NCBI GenBank assembly: GCA_964461295.1 | Contig: CAYWTX010000318.1 | Location: forward strand, 1 to 14,089 | DNA length: 14,089 nt | Direction: 5' to 3' | Origin: CAYWTX01 sp964461295 | GTDB lineage: Bacteria > Planctomycetota > Phycisphaerae > SM23-33 | In this document: positions 13,809-14,089 of the stretch, piece by piece | Position numbering within the stretch: position 1 is the stretch's first letter | Layout: each line of letters opens with the position of its first letter | Translations under genes and position numbers: made by a program | The notes under the pieces: generated by a model | What the model saw: the letters and a program-made list of their open reading frames with translations, nothing else | Databases searched by the model: none | Told to the model about the DNA's origin: nothing

Positions 13809-14089
13809 TTACTTCAAGGACTCGGCAGTCGCTGTGGTTCCTCTTGTTGACGGATGCGTAAACCCGGTTTCGGCCAGAATCTGATCCAGGGGATGCATGT
13901 TGTCGAGATCGTGCGCCCAACCGCCCTTGTGCGCGTTGGCGAAGTACAGGGAGAGGAAATGCCGGTGGCCCTTGGTCTGCCAATCGCTGGATTGGTCGCC
14001 ATTGGCCCGGTCGTAGGTCTCCACCTGCGCTGCGATCTCTTCGGCGGTGAGTCGATGGTACTTGCCGCGATGAATCAGCCCCGGACCCG
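13809..14089 (-). CDS. Nitroreductase-family protein, C-terminal part (cut by window edge)
   Basis: Only the last 92 residues are visible; the start lies beyond the right edge. The visible part begins GPGLIHRGKYHRLTAEEI and is homologous to the C-terminus of the next gene (FEPGVIHRGKYQHRNAEAL). The similarity continues through SSDWQTKGHRHFLSLYF versus LSNWREQGCAHYLESFF, up to DQILAETGF versus ALAAAGIGV. It is therefore a tandem paralogue in the same divergent nitroreductase subgroup. The tail after GFTHPSTRG is longer than in the paralogue and low in complexity (TTATAESLK). A GTG at 14024 is internal and not the start. Confidence 0.75.
   Translation of the reverse strand, partial: GPGLIHRGKYHRLTAEEIAAQVETYDRANGDQSSDWQTKGHRHFLSLYFANAHKGGWAHDLDNMHPLDQILAETGFTHPSTRGTTATAESLK

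Overview
The window is GC-rich bacterial DNA with Shine-Dalgarno leaders (for example AAGGAG before two of the starts) and tightly packed, mostly minus-strand genes. The gene mix suggests a member of the Planctomycetes or a related PVC-group bacterium, perhaps from an anoxic habitat. It includes an N-terminal CxC...CxxC zinc ribbon on a multi-pass membrane protein, a secreted DUF1080-like protein, an MtaA/UroD-type methyltransferase homologue, a TldD/TldE pair and an internally duplicated ABC-2 permease. No rRNA or other marker gene is present, so this placement is inference.

Layout, left to right. (1) Minus strand, 223-668: a small heat-shock protein (Hsp20) split by a one-base deletion. (2) Minus strand, 860-5899: ABC-2 permease, then TldD, TldE/PmbA and a 91-residue membrane-anchored protein. 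The last three are packed as one operon. (3) Plus strand, 6114-7151: the only clear plus-strand gene, a uroporphyrinogen decarboxylase/corrinoid methyltransferase family protein, divergent from the permease. (4) Minus strand, 7356-11363: ROK-family sugar kinase, then a zinc-ribbon membrane protein, then TrpE. The last two overlap by ATGA. A good sigma-70-type promoter (TTGACA, 17 bp, CAGAAT) lies before the kinase. (5) 11430-12195: a stretch of about 770 bp without a convincing gene. It holds three 81-bp tandem repeats bounded by a perfect 27-bp inverted repeat. (6) Minus strand, 12196-14089: a nitroreductase-family gene cut by the window edge, a complete paralogue of it, and a secreted DUF1080-like protein.

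Working together: TldD and TldE are known to form one heteromeric peptide-processing protease, and a duplicated export-type permease lies just upstream on the same strand. This could be a peptide maturation/export locus, but no ATPase or precursor peptide is visible here. TrpE catalyses the first step of tryptophan synthesis, but its glutaminase partner TrpG is absent, and its co-transcription with a sugar kinase and a membrane protein is not a classical trp operon. The most unusual non-coding structure is the palindrome-rich 81-bp repeat array. Its three copies differ by a stepwise series of single-base changes.
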